Assembly (NCBI GenBank): GCA_036675345.1
Contig: JAKFFE010000031.1
Coordinates: 1 to 64,000, forward strand
Source of the DNA: JALYOC01 sp036675345
GTDB lineage: Bacteria; Myxococcota; Myxococcia; Myxococcales; Myxococcaceae
DNA: 64,000 nt
Reading direction: 5' to 3'
Position numbers and translations under genes: made by a program. The notes beneath the pieces were generated by a model that worked only from the letters and a program-made list of their open reading frames with translations, was not told where the DNA came from and did no database searches. This document shows, piece by piece, positions 44,116-52,999 of the stretch. Position 1 is the stretch's first letter. Each line of letters starts with the position of its first letter.

Positions 44116-44805
44116 ATGAATGCGGGAGCTAAAGGCATGGCCCGTTCGCGCGTCAAGCGCCCCTACGATGCTTCGCACCGGCGGCTGGCCGCGGAGCTGA
44201 CCCGCGTCCGGATTCTGGAGGCGGCCCGGACCCTGTTCCTGCAGCGGGGCTACTCCGCCACCACCATGACCGGGATCGCCCGGGAGGCGGCGGTGTCGCT
44301 GGACACCGTCTACGCCTCGCTGGGGCCCAAGGAGGTGGTGTTCCGGCTGCTGATCGAGACCGCGATCTCCGGGACCGATCAGGCGGTGCCGGCCGAGGAG
44401 CGGGACTACGTGCGGGCGATCCGGGAGGAGCCCACCGCGGCCGGGAAGATCGCGCTGTATGCCGCGGCGCTGACCCGGATCCAGGCGCGGCTGGCGCCGC
44501 TGATGCAGTTGCTGAAGGTGGCCTCCGCGGGCGAGCCGCAGCTGCGGGGACTATGGGAGGGGATCTCCCAACGGCGGGCGGCAAACATGCGGCTGTTCGT
44601 GGCGGACCTGGCGGGAACCGGGGCCCTGGACCCGTCCCTGGATCAGGAGGAGGCGGCGGACGTGATCTGGGCCACCGGGGCGCCGGAGATGTACCTGCTC
44701 CTGGTGCAGGAGCGGGGCTGGACCGACGCGCGCTACCGGGCCTGGCTCAGCCGTTCCTGGGGTCGCTGGGTGCTGCCCCCGCCGGCAGCGCGCGCGGCTC
44801 CTTGA
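44116..44805 (+). CDS. TetR-family transcriptional regulator
   Basis: A 229-residue regulator. The HTH lies at about residues 33-75: ILEAARTLFLQRGYSATTMTGIAREAAVSLDTVYASLGPKEVVF. The ligand-binding domain fills the rest. The ATG at 44116 has AAAGGAC upstream; an internal ATG at 44137 is possible. It probably represses itself and the divergent DUF1772 gene. Its 3' end overlaps the convergent DUF5335 gene by 59 bp. Confidence 0.9.
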   Translation: MNAGAKGMARSRVKRPYDASHRRLAAELTRVRILEAARTLFLQRGYSATTMTGIAREAAVSLDTVYASLGPKEVVFRLLIETAISGTDQAVPAEERDYVRAIREEPTAAGKIALYAAALTRIQARLAPLMQLLKVASAGEPQLRGLWEGISQRRAANMRLFVADLAGTGALDPSLDQEEAADVIWATGAPEMYLLLVQERGWTDARYRAWLSRSWGRWVLPPPAARAAP

Positions 44806-45133
44806 AGCGGATCAGCGTCTTGGTCTGCTGGTCGTCCTCGATGTCCAGGTACTCCACCTGACCGGTCGAGGATTGGATCGCGTACAGGTGGGCCGGGCGC
44901 AGGATCCGGTGATCCAAGCCGCCGTCCACCCCCAGGTCGATCTCGATGGTCCCCGACGCCGATCCCCGCGCCACCGCGCTGATCCCGCGCAGCTGCGCGC
45001 TCCGGGTCAGGTACTGGTCTCCGATCGAGGTCCCCGCCAGCTCCACCTCTACCGGGCTGTCCCGCTGCGCGGCCTCCACCTGGGACAGGTACTCCGTCCA
45101 CTGCTCCCTGGGTATCTCCCTCGTCTCCGCCAT
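44747..45133 (-). CDS. DUF5335-family protein
   Basis: A 128-residue soluble protein matching the small DUF5335 family: the N terminus TREIPREQWTEYLSQVE, then beta-strands including VEVELAGTSIGDQYL and DHRILRPAHLYAIQSSTG. It has no signal peptide. Its function is unknown; family members occur next to stress genes. The ATG at 45133 is preferred. The end overlaps the convergent TetR gene by 59 bp, giving complementary mRNA 3' ends. It lies about 105 bp downstream of the second kinase gene. Confidence 0.8.
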   Translation of the reverse strand: MAETREIPREQWTEYLSQVEAAQRDSPVEVELAGTSIGDQYLTRSAQLRGISAVARGSASGTIEIDLGVDGGLDHRILRPAHLYAIQSSTGQVEYLDIEDDQQTKTLIRFKEPRALPAGAAPSDPRNG

Positions 45134-45239
45134 GACCGCCTCCGCTCCGTTCCAGGAAATTGCGGCGCGATGGTCCGCTGCGGAAGGGTCGGCCGGCCCA
45201 CCGGCACGGCAGGCCTGCGCCTGGACGGATGTCTGAGGC

Positions 45240-48038
45240 TCAGCGGGCCGCCAGCAGCTCCTTGGCCTTCTTCGCCAGGTTCGTCCGGGCGAACTGCTCC
45301 AGCTTCGGCTCCGCCAGCTGGGCAAGTTCCTGGGCGCGCTTCGGGTCGCGGTTCAGCTGGGTCAGCGCCCGGGCCACTCCCAGCTGACTGACTGCCCGGT
45401 CGACCCGCATCAGCTTCTGCTCCTCGGCGATCTTCAAGGCCCGCTCGAACATCGGCAGCGCCTCGGCCGCGCGGTCCCCGGCCAGCAGCGAGTTGCCGAG
45501 GCTGTTGAGGATCACCAGGGTCACGAACCCGTGCTGGCCGATCTTCGCGTCCAGGATCTTCAGCCCGCGCTGGCTCAGCGAGATCGCCTCCGGGACCTCT
45601 CCTCGCGCGACCAGGGTCTCGGCAAGGGAGGCGTAGGCCACCGCGGTGCGGGGGTGCTCGGCGCCCAGGACGCGGACGTGCTCATCGGTGCCCCGACGGG
45701 CCAGCGCGTAGGCCTTCTCCACCTCTCCCAGCAACAGCCACGCTTCGGCCAGACAGAGCACCTGCCCCAGGGTGTTCGGGTCGCTGGGGCCCAGGGTCTT
45801 CTCCATCGCGGCCAGGTTGCGCTCGCCGACCTCGATCGCCTTCTGGGGCTGCCCGGCGCCGACCAGGGCAATGGTCCAGTTCATCTGCACCGAGAGCGGG
45901 CTGGGGTGCTCGGGGCCGTAGAGCCGGGCCTGGACCTCGGCGGCCTGGGCGTGCAGCTTGAGCGCGGTCTGGTAGTCGCCGGTCTGATCCAGCACCAGGG
46001 CGCGGGCGGTGAGGATCGCGCCCCGCAGCGCGTCCGCGCCCGGCTGGCCCTCCATTTCGGCCGAGGCCTGATCCAGCAGGCGCCGGGCCTCCTCCATCTC
46101 TCCGCGGCGCCAGTACATCCCGGCGACCTGCTGCAGCATCCCGGCGTGCAGGAACTTGCCGTGCTCCGCCCGGGCGGACAGCGCCAGGCCGACCCGGGCC
46201 CAGTCCTCGGACTGGGGGAAGTTCCCGCGCTCCCAGAGGTCCCGGACCAGCTGGGTGCTGGCCTGCACCGCCCGGGCGTCGTCCCGCGCCAGGATCGCCT
46301 GGGTGAAGGCCTCCCTCAGGAGGTTCCCGGCTCCATCCAGGTTGCGCTTGTTCTTGGACAGCCCCTCGAAATAGAGGGCCTCGGAGGCGATCGGCGCGTA
46401 GTTCGTGGCCAGCGCGCGCTTCACCAGCGGCGTCACCTTCTGCTCCGCCTCCACGTACTTCCCGGCGTCCATCAGCGCCTTGACCTCCGCCAGCGGGCCG
46501 CGCAGCTCGTCGATCCGGGCCACCACCTCGGGGTCGGTGGGAGGCGGAACCGGCGCCTTGAGGGCCGCGATGTCCGCGCAACCGTTGAGGGGGGTCAGGG
46601 AGAGGGCGGCCTTCACCGACTGCTGCACCAGCTCGCCGTCGGCGCGCCCCAGCAGATCGATCAGCGCGCTCCACTCCTCCAGCCGGCGGTCCAGACAGAT
46701 CATCCGCAGCGAGAGGACCTCCTCGGGCTGCTCGGCGCGCAGCCGGGTGGCCTCGCAGGCCTCGGTCCGGGCGGAGGCCCAGTCGGTGGCGTAGCCCTCC
46801 AGCAGCTTCTCGGTCCGGGTGTAGCTGTCCTCGGCGTAGCTCTTGCCGGTGGCGTTGAAGGTGGCGCGGATCGTGTCCCGCCGCGCAGGGTCGAACAGCC
46901 GCGCCGGCTTGGCCTCGAAGCCGCGGCAGACCTGCCGGCTCTCGGAGAGCCGCCACTGGTAGGCGCCCACGATCGCCGCCACCGAGAGCACCGCCACCGC
47001 GCCCAGCGCCCGGTTGCGGCGCCGGGCTACCGGATCCACCGCCAGCGCGTCGATCAGCGCGGACATGGTGGGGAAGCGCTGCGAGGGATCGACCGACAGC
47101 GCCTGCAGCGCGATCCGCCGCAGGGCAGGGGAGACCGCCACGTCCTTGCGGGCCGGTTGGAGCACCCAGCGGGTCGCCGGGTCCCGCCGGGCGGGGTGGC
47201 CGGCGAAGGGCCGGGCTCCATACAGCGCTTCGTAGAGGGTGACGCCGAAGGAGAACTGGTCGCTCAGCTCGTTGGCCTTGGCGCCCTCCAGCTGTTCGGG
47301 CGCCAGGTACGCGGGCGTCCCCTCCACCTTCTGCTCCCGCTGATCCCCGGTGTCCTCCGCGGCGGGATCGATGGCCTGGGCGATGCCGAAGTCCATCACC
47401 CGGACCCGGCCATCCTTGCCCACCAGCACGTTGTCCGGCTTGAAGTCGCGGTGGACCAGCCCCACCTGGTGCGCGGCGGCCAGCCCGCGCGCCGCCTCCA
47501 GCATCGCCACCCGGACCTCGGCCTGGCTGCGGGGCTTCTCCGCCAGCCAGTCGCGCAGGGTCTGTCCGTCCACGAACTCCATGGCCACGAACACCCGGTC
47601 CTCCAGCATCCCCACGTCGAACACCGAGACCACGTGGGGGTGGGCCAGCTTGGCCATCGCCTGGGCCTCGCTGACCAGCCGCGCCTGGGCGGCGGTGGTG
47701 TGCAGGGTCTCGCTGGCCGAGACCTGCAGCAGCTTGATCGCCACCTTCCGGTTCAGCTCCGGATCATGCGCCGCGTACACCACGCCCATCCCGCCGCTGC
47801 CCAGCTCGCTGAGCACCACGTAGCGGCCGATCCGGCTGCCGATCGCCAGGCGTTCGACAGCGGTGGGGTCCGGCGGGGGGCCGTCCACGTTGGAGGTGGC
47901 CTGGGTTCCCCCCTCGAACGTCAGCCGCATCAGCGCCTGCGCGCAGGTGGGGCAGTCATCGACATGGGCCCGCACGGTGGCATCGACGCGTTCACCATGG
48001 TGGAGGGCGCTGAGGAGTTCGGGGCCGGGGCACGCCAT
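45240..48038 (-). CDS. Ser/Thr protein kinase with TPR-type C-terminal repeats (second copy)
   Basis: A 932-residue paralogue of the kinase ending at 35832. The finger is His25-x3-Cys29-x2-Cys32 in ATVRAHVDDCPTCAQAL. The kinase domain runs from ~72 to 340: GSGGMGVVYAA at 80, Lys102, HRDFKPDN at 196-203, DFGIA at 216. One membrane segment lies near 350-370 (GAVAVLSVAAIVGAYQW), followed by a conserved FDPARRDTIRATFNATG region shared with the first kinase, and ~400 residues of TPR-type repeats. It probably signals at the membrane. It is transcribed alone and is divergent from the carbonic anhydrase gene. Confidence 0.92.
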   Translation of the reverse strand: MACPGPELLSALHHGERVDATVRAHVDDCPTCAQALMRLTFEGGTQATSNVDGPPPDPTAVERLAIGSRIGRYVVLSELGSGGMGVVYAAHDPELNRKVAIKLLQVSASETLHTTAAQARLVSEAQAMAKLAHPHVVSVFDVGMLEDRVFVAMEFVDGQTLRDWLAEKPRSQAEVRVAMLEAARGLAAAHQVGLVHRDFKPDNVLVGKDGRVRVMDFGIAQAIDPAAEDTGDQREQKVEGTPAYLAPEQLEGAKANELSDQFSFGVTLYEALYGARPFAGHPARRDPATRWVLQPARKDVAVSPALRRIALQALSVDPSQRFPTMSALIDALAVDPVARRRNRALGAVAVLSVAAIVGAYQWRLSESRQVCRGFEAKPARLFDPARRDTIRATFNATGKSYAEDSYTRTEKLLEGYATDWASARTEACEATRLRAEQPEEVLSLRMICLDRRLEEWSALIDLLGRADGELVQQSVKAALSLTPLNGCADIAALKAPVPPPTDPEVVARIDELRGPLAEVKALMDAGKYVEAEQKVTPLVKRALATNYAPIASEALYFEGLSKNKRNLDGAGNLLREAFTQAILARDDARAVQASTQLVRDLWERGNFPQSEDWARVGLALSARAEHGKFLHAGMLQQVAGMYWRRGEMEEARRLLDQASAEMEGQPGADALRGAILTARALVLDQTGDYQTALKLHAQAAEVQARLYGPEHPSPLSVQMNWTIALVGAGQPQKAIEVGERNLAAMEKTLGPSDPNTLGQVLCLAEAWLLLGEVEKAYALARRGTDEHVRVLGAEHPRTAVAYASLAETLVARGEVPEAISLSQRGLKILDAKIGQHGFVTLVILNSLGNSLLAGDRAAEALPMFERALKIAEEQKLMRVDRAVSQLGVARALTQLNRDPKRAQELAQLAEPKLEQFARTNLAKKAKELLAAR

Positions 48039-48193
48039 GGGCGGATTGTAGGCGGCTTTTTCCGTGGAAGGCCGAATGTGATTTGGGCCCGGCTGCCTGC
48101 TGTCCGAATGGGTGCGGCCCTTGACTGTGCGCCAGCCTTCAGGAGCCGGAACTCTTCCCCCACGAAACCGAAAACTCCGTTATCTCCGCTCGG

Positions 48194-48823
48194 ATGCAGA
48201 GCCTCCTCGATGGAATCCATGCCTTCCAGGCGGAGTACTTCGCCTCGCACCGCGACCTGTTCACCCAGCTGGCCCAGAGCGGTCAGCGCCCCGAGACGCT
48301 GTTCATCACCTGCTCGGACTCCCGGGTGGTCCCCAACCTGATCACCAGCGCGGCCCCCGGTGAGCTGTTCATCGTCCGCAACATCGGGAACATCGTCCCG
48401 GCGCTGGACCTGGCGGGCGGCACCTCCGCGGCCATCGAGTACGCGGTGGAGGTCTTGAAGGTCCAGAACGTGATCGTCTGCGGTCACACCCACTGCGGCG
48501 CGATGCAGGCGGTGCTCTCCCCCGAGAGCGTGGAAGGTCTACCGCGGGTCAAGCGCTGGTTGCAGCAGGGGGACAGGCTGCGGGCCATCGTCGGCGAACG
48601 CTACGCCCACCTCAGCCCGGAGAAGCGGGTGACCGCGGCGGTGGAGGAGAACGTGCTGGTGCAGCTGGAGAACCTCAAGGCCTTCCCCTTCGTGGCCAGG
48701 CGGCTGGAGGAGGGCACCCTGCGGATGAACGGCTGGGTGTTCAAGATCGAGACGGGAGAGGTGTTCGACTACGACCCCAAGGTGGGTCAGTTCGTCCCGC
48801 TGGCGGGGCCGGCGCCTACCTGA
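48194..48823 (+). CDS. Beta-class carbonic anhydrase
   Basis: A 209-residue zinc enzyme that interconverts CO2 and bicarbonate. Zinc ligands are Cys40, His98 and Cys101 (FITCSDSRV and CGHTHCGAM), with the Asp42-Arg44 dyad of the active site. Length and sequence are typical of the cytoplasmic bacterial enzyme, which supplies bicarbonate to carboxylases. It stands alone and divergent from the second kinase, with 155 bp between starts. Confidence 0.95.
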   Translation: MQSLLDGIHAFQAEYFASHRDLFTQLAQSGQRPETLFITCSDSRVVPNLITSAAPGELFIVRNIGNIVPALDLAGGTSAAIEYAVEVLKVQNVIVCGHTHCGAMQAVLSPESVEGLPRVKRWLQQGDRLRAIVGERYAHLSPEKRVTAAVEENVLVQLENLKAFPFVARRLEEGTLRMNGWVFKIETGEVFDYDPKVGQFVPLAGPAPT

Positions 48824-48845
48824 TCACCCAGACGATGAATCCGAT

Positions 48846-48891
48846 CCCCGTTCGACCCGAAGCGGCGGATTCAAGGTGCGGGTCGACGGGG
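48846..48891. terminator. Hairpin between convergent genes
   Basis: CCCCGTTCGACCCG (48846-48859) pairs with CGGGTCGACGGGG (48879-48891) with one bulged base and a 19-base loop. It lies in the 70-bp gap between the convergent carbonic anhydrase and lipoprotein genes. No T-run follows, so its role as terminator is only likely. Confidence 0.4.
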
Positions 48892-48893
48892 AG

Positions 48894-49553
48894 TCAGTGC
48901 GCGTCGCTTCCCGGCCGGGTCCGCACGAACAGGTCGCGGGTCTGGTCGCGGATGTGGTCGGCGGCGGCGCGGTTTCCTCCTCGCAGCTCGATGGTGTTGG
49001 CCGCGGTCTGCTCGATGGAGATCCCCGGCAGGTAGAGGGGACAGGTGGCGGCCTGGACGCCCCGGGAGGTGGCGAAGGCCAGGTGACAGCGCATCCGGTG
49101 GGTGAGCCCGGAGGTGTCCGCGCCCTCCCGCATCCGCAGCCGGACCCCGGTGGGGAGCTCTTCGATCCGTCCCACCCAGCGGGAGAGCAGCGGACAGCCG
49201 GTGCGGGCCTCGATGCTGATCCCCTGGCATTCCTTGTCTTCGAACTTCGCCAGGGCCTCGGCGGCGCGGGTGTGCTCGCGGGCGAATTGCTCGTGGCGCT
49301 CGGCGGCCCACAGGTGCTCCACCGTGGGGTTGTGCTCCTCCAGCCGCGGGCGCGGATCCTTTCCCGCGACCTCCGGGGAGGGATAGACCCAGTCCACCTG
49401 CCTGGAGTTGGGGTCGTACTGCAGCCGCTCCTGCTGGGCCTGTTGCTGGTGGGAGGCCGCCTCCGCCCGGTGGGCCTCGGTGGTCATCTCCTCCGGGCGC
49501 ACGTGCCCACAGGCCAGCACCAGCGCCGCCGCCACCATCCAGGGGGTTCTCAT
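48894..49553 (-). CDS. Hypothetical lipoprotein
   Basis: A 219-residue protein with signal MRTPWMVAAALVLAC (cysteine at 15). The mature part begins with a Gln/Glu/His-rich helical stretch (about 22-100), possibly coiled coil, followed by a ~110-residue domain with five cysteines (including DKECQGISIEARTGCPL and MRCHLAF) that I do not recognise. The ATG at 49553 is chosen over one at 49589. It lies 62 bp downstream of a membrane-protein gene on the same strand. Confidence 0.75.
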   Translation of the reverse strand: MRTPWMVAAALVLACGHVRPEEMTTEAHRAEAASHQQQAQQERLQYDPNSRQVDWVYPSPEVAGKDPRPRLEEHNPTVEHLWAAERHEQFAREHTRAAEALAKFEDKECQGISIEARTGCPLLSRWVGRIEELPTGVRLRMREGADTSGLTHRMRCHLAFATSRGVQAATCPLYLPGISIEQTAANTIELRGGNRAAADHIRDQTRDLFVRTRPGSDAH

Positions 49554-49615
49554 GGCTACACCTCTCGTCACTGCGCTGGCCCCGGGCATCGTTCCCGGGT
49601 CGCAGCCGTTGGGAA

Positions 49616-50293
49616 TCAGGCGGGGAGGCCGTGCTCCGAAGACAGCGGGACCGGCTGACCTGCGCGTACCCGGCCCCGGACCTGGAGCAGGCGGAAGACG
49701 TGGGCCGCCGCCAGGAAGCTGGTGGGGATGGTCAGGAACAGTCCCAGTCCCATCGGGATGGCGCCCAGGATGTTCACCCCCAGCAGCACCAGCGCGAAGA
49801 GCAGCAGGTCTCCTTTCACCCCGTCGGTCAGCCGGGCGCTCTCGCGGAAGGCCGCCATCGGGTCCAGCTTGCGGTCGGCGACCAGCATCGTGGTCAGGCC
49901 GTACCTGGCGCCCCAGTAGAGGCCGGGGACGATCAGCAGGACCATCCCGAAGGCGACCAGCACTCCGTAGAGGAAGGAGGCGATCAGGAACGACACGAAG
50001 TCGCCCAGCAGCGAGCCGGGGTGCCGGAGGTCCACCGGCTGTCCGTCATGGAGGCGAAGCGCCGTGCGGATCCAGATCAGGGTGATCCCCACCTGCAGGA
50101 CCTGCACCGCCAGCGCCAACAATGCGCGGGGCGCCGCGTTGGGGCCCTCGGAGGTGAGCGAGGAGTTCAGCGCCCCCAGGACCGCGCCCACCAGACCGAT
50201 CAGCAGCAGGGGCTTGAGGTTGGACAGGGTGGTGTCCCAGCCGTAACGGATGGCGCCCCGGGTGGAGAAGGTCTCGTTTCTGGAACTGGGCAT
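49616..50293 (-). CDS. Integral membrane protein, DUF975/YciC-like
   Basis: A 225-residue protein with about six membrane segments. The family-like core is VLLIVPGLYWGARYGLTTMLVADRKLDPMAAFRESARLT, a pattern of YciC/DUF975-type proteins of unknown function. The ATG at 50293 starts MPSSRNETFSTRGAIRYGWD. Far longer frames across this gene are shadows. It is divergent from the NnrS gene, with 45 bp between starts. Confidence 0.75.
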   Translation of the reverse strand: MPSSRNETFSTRGAIRYGWDTTLSNLKPLLLIGLVGAVLGALNSSLTSEGPNAAPRALLALAVQVLQVGITLIWIRTALRLHDGQPVDLRHPGSLLGDFVSFLIASFLYGVLVAFGMVLLIVPGLYWGARYGLTTMLVADRKLDPMAAFRESARLTDGVKGDLLLFALVLLGVNILGAIPMGLGLFLTIPTSFLAAAHVFRLLQVRGRVRAGQPVPLSSEHGLPA

Positions 50294-50338
50294 GGCGGCT
50301 ACCTCCGACTCGAAGGTATGCATCGGCCGCGCCCCACC

Positions 50339-51655
50339 ATGGACCTCCCCAAACACCTTCGCCTGCTTCGCCCCTTCGCCTTGCTGGCGCTGGCGACCGG
50401 GCTGGCCGGCAGCACGCTGGGGTTCATCCTGCTGGTCCAGGCGCAGTGGGCCAACGTGGGGGTGGGCTGGCCCTGGCGGCAGGTCCACGGGCAGCTCCAG
50501 GTGTTCGGGTTCCTGATTCCCTTCGTCACCGGCTTTGGGATCTATCTGGTCCCCCGGGTGGCGGGAGGACAGCCGATCCGTCAGCGGTGGCTGGCCCGGC
50601 TGGCGCTGGGAGCCCAGGGGGCCGGGGTGCTGTTCGTGGCCCTGACAGTCAGCCTGTCCGAGGCGGGAGGTTGGGCGCACAGGCTGGCGGCGATCGCGGT
50701 GCTGGTGGGGACCCTGAGCGCGGCCCTGGCCATGCGGGGACCCATCGTTGCGCACGCCCGGGCGGTGGGAGGACGTTCGAAGGTCGGCTACCTGTGGCTG
50801 CTGGAGGGCGCGGTGGCATTCCTGGCGTTGGCGGGCCTGGCCGATGCCTGGGCCCTGGGGAGCGCCGGCGCCTACGGGTTGCTGCAGGATCGCTGGGCCC
50901 AGGCCGCCTACCGGCTGGGGATCGAAGGGTTCGCGGTGGGGATGGCGCTGGCGATCGCGGCGCGGATGTTCACCGGCTTTCTGGGGCTGGCGCCGGGCAG
51001 CACCTACCCCGCGGAGAGGTCCGCCTACCGCCGGGCCCCGGGGGAGGTGTGGGCCTTCTGGATCGCCACCCTGGGGTGGGCGGTCTCGGTGATCGGCGCG
51101 GCGCTGGCGCTGGCGTTCTCCTGGACCGTCCTGGGCGCGGGGGCGGAGTTGCTGTTCTCGCTGTCGGTGTTCCACTTCGCGGTCCGGCTGGGGTTGGGGC
51201 GGTCCGTGGGGTCGCTGGCCATCGACCGCACGGTGGACCCGGTGTTCCCGTGGGGGGCCCGCGCCGCCTTCGCGCTGCTGACCGTGTCGGCGGTGATCGG
51301 CGCGGCCAGCGCGGTGGCGGAGCTGTGGGGCGCCCCGTTGCATCCGCTGTGGAACGACGCCCGCCGCCACGCGCTGACCCTCGGTTTTCTGCTCACCCTG
51401 ATCGCCACCATGGCCGGGCGGCTGGCGCCGGGGTTCGCCGGGCGCAAGCCCTGGGGCCCCCGGCTGCGGGTGATCGCCATCGCGTGCTTCTCCAGCGGAG
51501 GGCTGCTGCGCACCCTGGAGGGGGTGGCCGCCCAGTGGGACCTGCCGCGGCTGTTCCTGGTCTCGGCCGCCTCCGGGGGACTGGCGCTGGTGGGGTTCTG
51601 CTCGCTGGTCGCGTTCCTGGGAGTGACCCTGGTGACCGCGCGCACCGCCCACTGA
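50339..51655 (+). CDS. NnrS-like membrane protein
   Basis: A 438-residue polytopic membrane protein with about twelve segments, resembling NnrS, a heme-copper membrane protein linked to nitric-oxide stress. Conserved His-containing segments are WPWRQVHGQLQVFGFLIPFVTGFG near residue 45 and RRHALTLGFLLTLIATMAGR near 345. No NO reductase or Nnr regulator is adjacent, so its role in NO tolerance is inferred from the family. Confidence 0.8.
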   Translation: MDLPKHLRLLRPFALLALATGLAGSTLGFILLVQAQWANVGVGWPWRQVHGQLQVFGFLIPFVTGFGIYLVPRVAGGQPIRQRWLARLALGAQGAGVLFVALTVSLSEAGGWAHRLAAIAVLVGTLSAALAMRGPIVAHARAVGGRSKVGYLWLLEGAVAFLALAGLADAWALGSAGAYGLLQDRWAQAAYRLGIEGFAVGMALAIAARMFTGFLGLAPGSTYPAERSAYRRAPGEVWAFWIATLGWAVSVIGAALALAFSWTVLGAGAELLFSLSVFHFAVRLGLGRSVGSLAIDRTVDPVFPWGARAAFALLTVSAVIGAASAVAELWGAPLHPLWNDARRHALTLGFLLTLIATMAGRLAPGFAGRKPWGPRLRVIAIACFSSGGLLRTLEGVAAQWDLPRLFLVSAASGGLALVGFCSLVAFLGVTLVTARTAH

Positions 51656-51715
51656 GGAGCCCTGTCAGGTTCCGGCTCCCGGCATCGTCGGCGGAGCGGC
51701 TTTTCGGCTGTCCCC

Positions 51716-51743
51716 GGGATCCGAAGCGATTGCTTCGGATCCC
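51716..51743. terminator. 12-bp perfect hairpin between NnrS and efflux genes
   Basis: GGGATCCGAAGC (51716-51727) and GCTTCGGATCCC (51732-51743) form an exact stem with a GATT loop. It lies 60 bp after the NnrS stop and 66 bp before the efflux adaptor start. It may terminate NnrS transcription or be an operator for the efflux genes; no U-run decides this. Confidence 0.5.
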
Positions 51744-51809
51744 CCCTCTGCTTAGTACCCATCCCGCCAGCCTTGAAGGCTGGGCCCCTTTCATCCTGTT
51801 CGAGGTCCT

Positions 51810-52988
51810 ATGCCGTTGTTTCCACGCACGCCCAGGGGAAGAGCCGCAGGGCTGCTGTTGGGCGCGTCCTTGCTGATCTCCTGCAACGGGGGAGACCCGG
51901 CGGCGCAGCAGCAGGCCCCGGGGCCGATGCCGGTCACGGTGGTCACCTTGCGCGCCGCGCCGGTGACCCTGACCCGCGAGCTGCCCGGTCGCACCCGGGC
52001 CTTCCTGGTCGCCGAGGTCCGGCCGCAGGTCAACGGGATCATCAAGCGCCGGCTGTTCGAGGAGGGCGGTCCGGTGAAGGCGGGGCAGGGGCTTTACCAG
52101 CTGGAGGACGCCACCTACCGCGCCGACCACTCCAGCGCCCAGGCCGCCTTGCAGCACGCCAAGGCCACCTTGGCCTCGGCCTCCCAGGAGGCCAAGCGCA
52201 CCGCGGAGCTGATGCAGAAGGGCGCCGCCAGCCAGCAGGAGAATGAGCGGGCGATCACCGCCTTCCGCCAGGCGGAGGCCCAGGTGAACGTGGCGGAGGC
52301 GGCGCTGCAGCGGGCCACGGTGATGCTGGGCTACGCGCGGATCTCCTCCCCGATCAGCGGTCAGATCGGGATGTCCTCGGTCACCCAGGGGGCGCTGGTC
52401 ACCGCCAATCAGCCCACCGCGCTGGCGCTGGTCCAGCAGCTGGACCCGCTGTACGTGGATCTCACCCAGTCCAGCGGCGAGCTGCTGCAGCTGCGCCGGG
52501 AACTGGCCGCAGGCTCCCTGGAGCGCAACGAGGGCACCCCGGTCACCCTGCTGCTGGAGGACGGCACCGTCTACCCGCACCAGGGGCAGCTGACCTTCGC
52601 GGACGTCACCGTGGATCCCGGCACCGGCAGCGTGGCCCTGAGGGTGGTGGTCCCCAACCCGGAGCGGATGCTGCTGCCCGGGATGTACGTGCGGGCCCGG
52701 CTGGACCGGGGGATCCGCCAGGACGGGCTGCTGGTGCCGCAGCAGGGGATCACCCGCGATCCCAAGGGCAACGCCACCGCGATGGTGGTGGGCAAGGACG
52801 GCAAGGTGGAGCCGCGGGAGGTGAAGACCCAGGGAACGGTGGGCGACCAGTGGCTGGTGGACAGCGGGCTGGTGGCCGGAGACCGGGTGATCGTGGAGGG
52901 GCTGCAGAAGATTGGCCCCGGTGCGCCGGTGCAGGCCACTGAAGCTGGCGCGACCGATGGGGGCTCGCCGGCCCCGCCCCCGCAGTAG
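51810..52988 (+). CDS. RND efflux periplasmic adaptor subunit (AcrA/MexA-like)
   Basis: A 392-residue membrane-fusion protein anchored as a lipoprotein (LLISC). The lipoyl/barrel-sandwich segment is VAEVRPQVNGIIKRRLFEEGGPVKAGQGLYQLE, followed by an alpha-hairpin (about 95-165) and a matching half lipoyl motif ATVMLGYARISSPISGQIG. The length matches the AcrA family. It joins the inner-membrane pump to a TolC-type channel. The pump gene follows after 11 bp. The C-terminal tail is low-complexity. Confidence 0.93.
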   Translation: MPLFPRTPRGRAAGLLLGASLLISCNGGDPAAQQQAPGPMPVTVVTLRAAPVTLTRELPGRTRAFLVAEVRPQVNGIIKRRLFEEGGPVKAGQGLYQLEDATYRADHSSAQAALQHAKATLASASQEAKRTAELMQKGAASQQENERAITAFRQAEAQVNVAEAALQRATVMLGYARISSPISGQIGMSSVTQGALVTANQPTALALVQQLDPLYVDLTQSSGELLQLRRELAAGSLERNEGTPVTLLLEDGTVYPHQGQLTFADVTVDPGTGSVALRVVVPNPERMLLPGMYVRARLDRGIRQDGLLVPQQGITRDPKGNATAMVVGKDGKVEPREVKTQGTVGDQWLVDSGLVAGDRVIVEGLQKIGPGAPVQATEAGATDGGSPAPPPQ

Positions 52989-52999
52989 CCGGAGCCACC

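Noticed and set aside
45531..48341. Plus-strand frame of 936 codons over the second kinase
   Set aside because: Its sequence is the antisense shadow of the kinase and TPR gene, with His/Gln/Gly/Leu-biased composition and no family signature.
48571..48582. GGGGACAGGCTG inside the carbonic anhydrase gene, resembling the palindrome core
   Set aside because: It has no inverted partner nearby and encodes an ordinary part of the enzyme, so it is a chance match.
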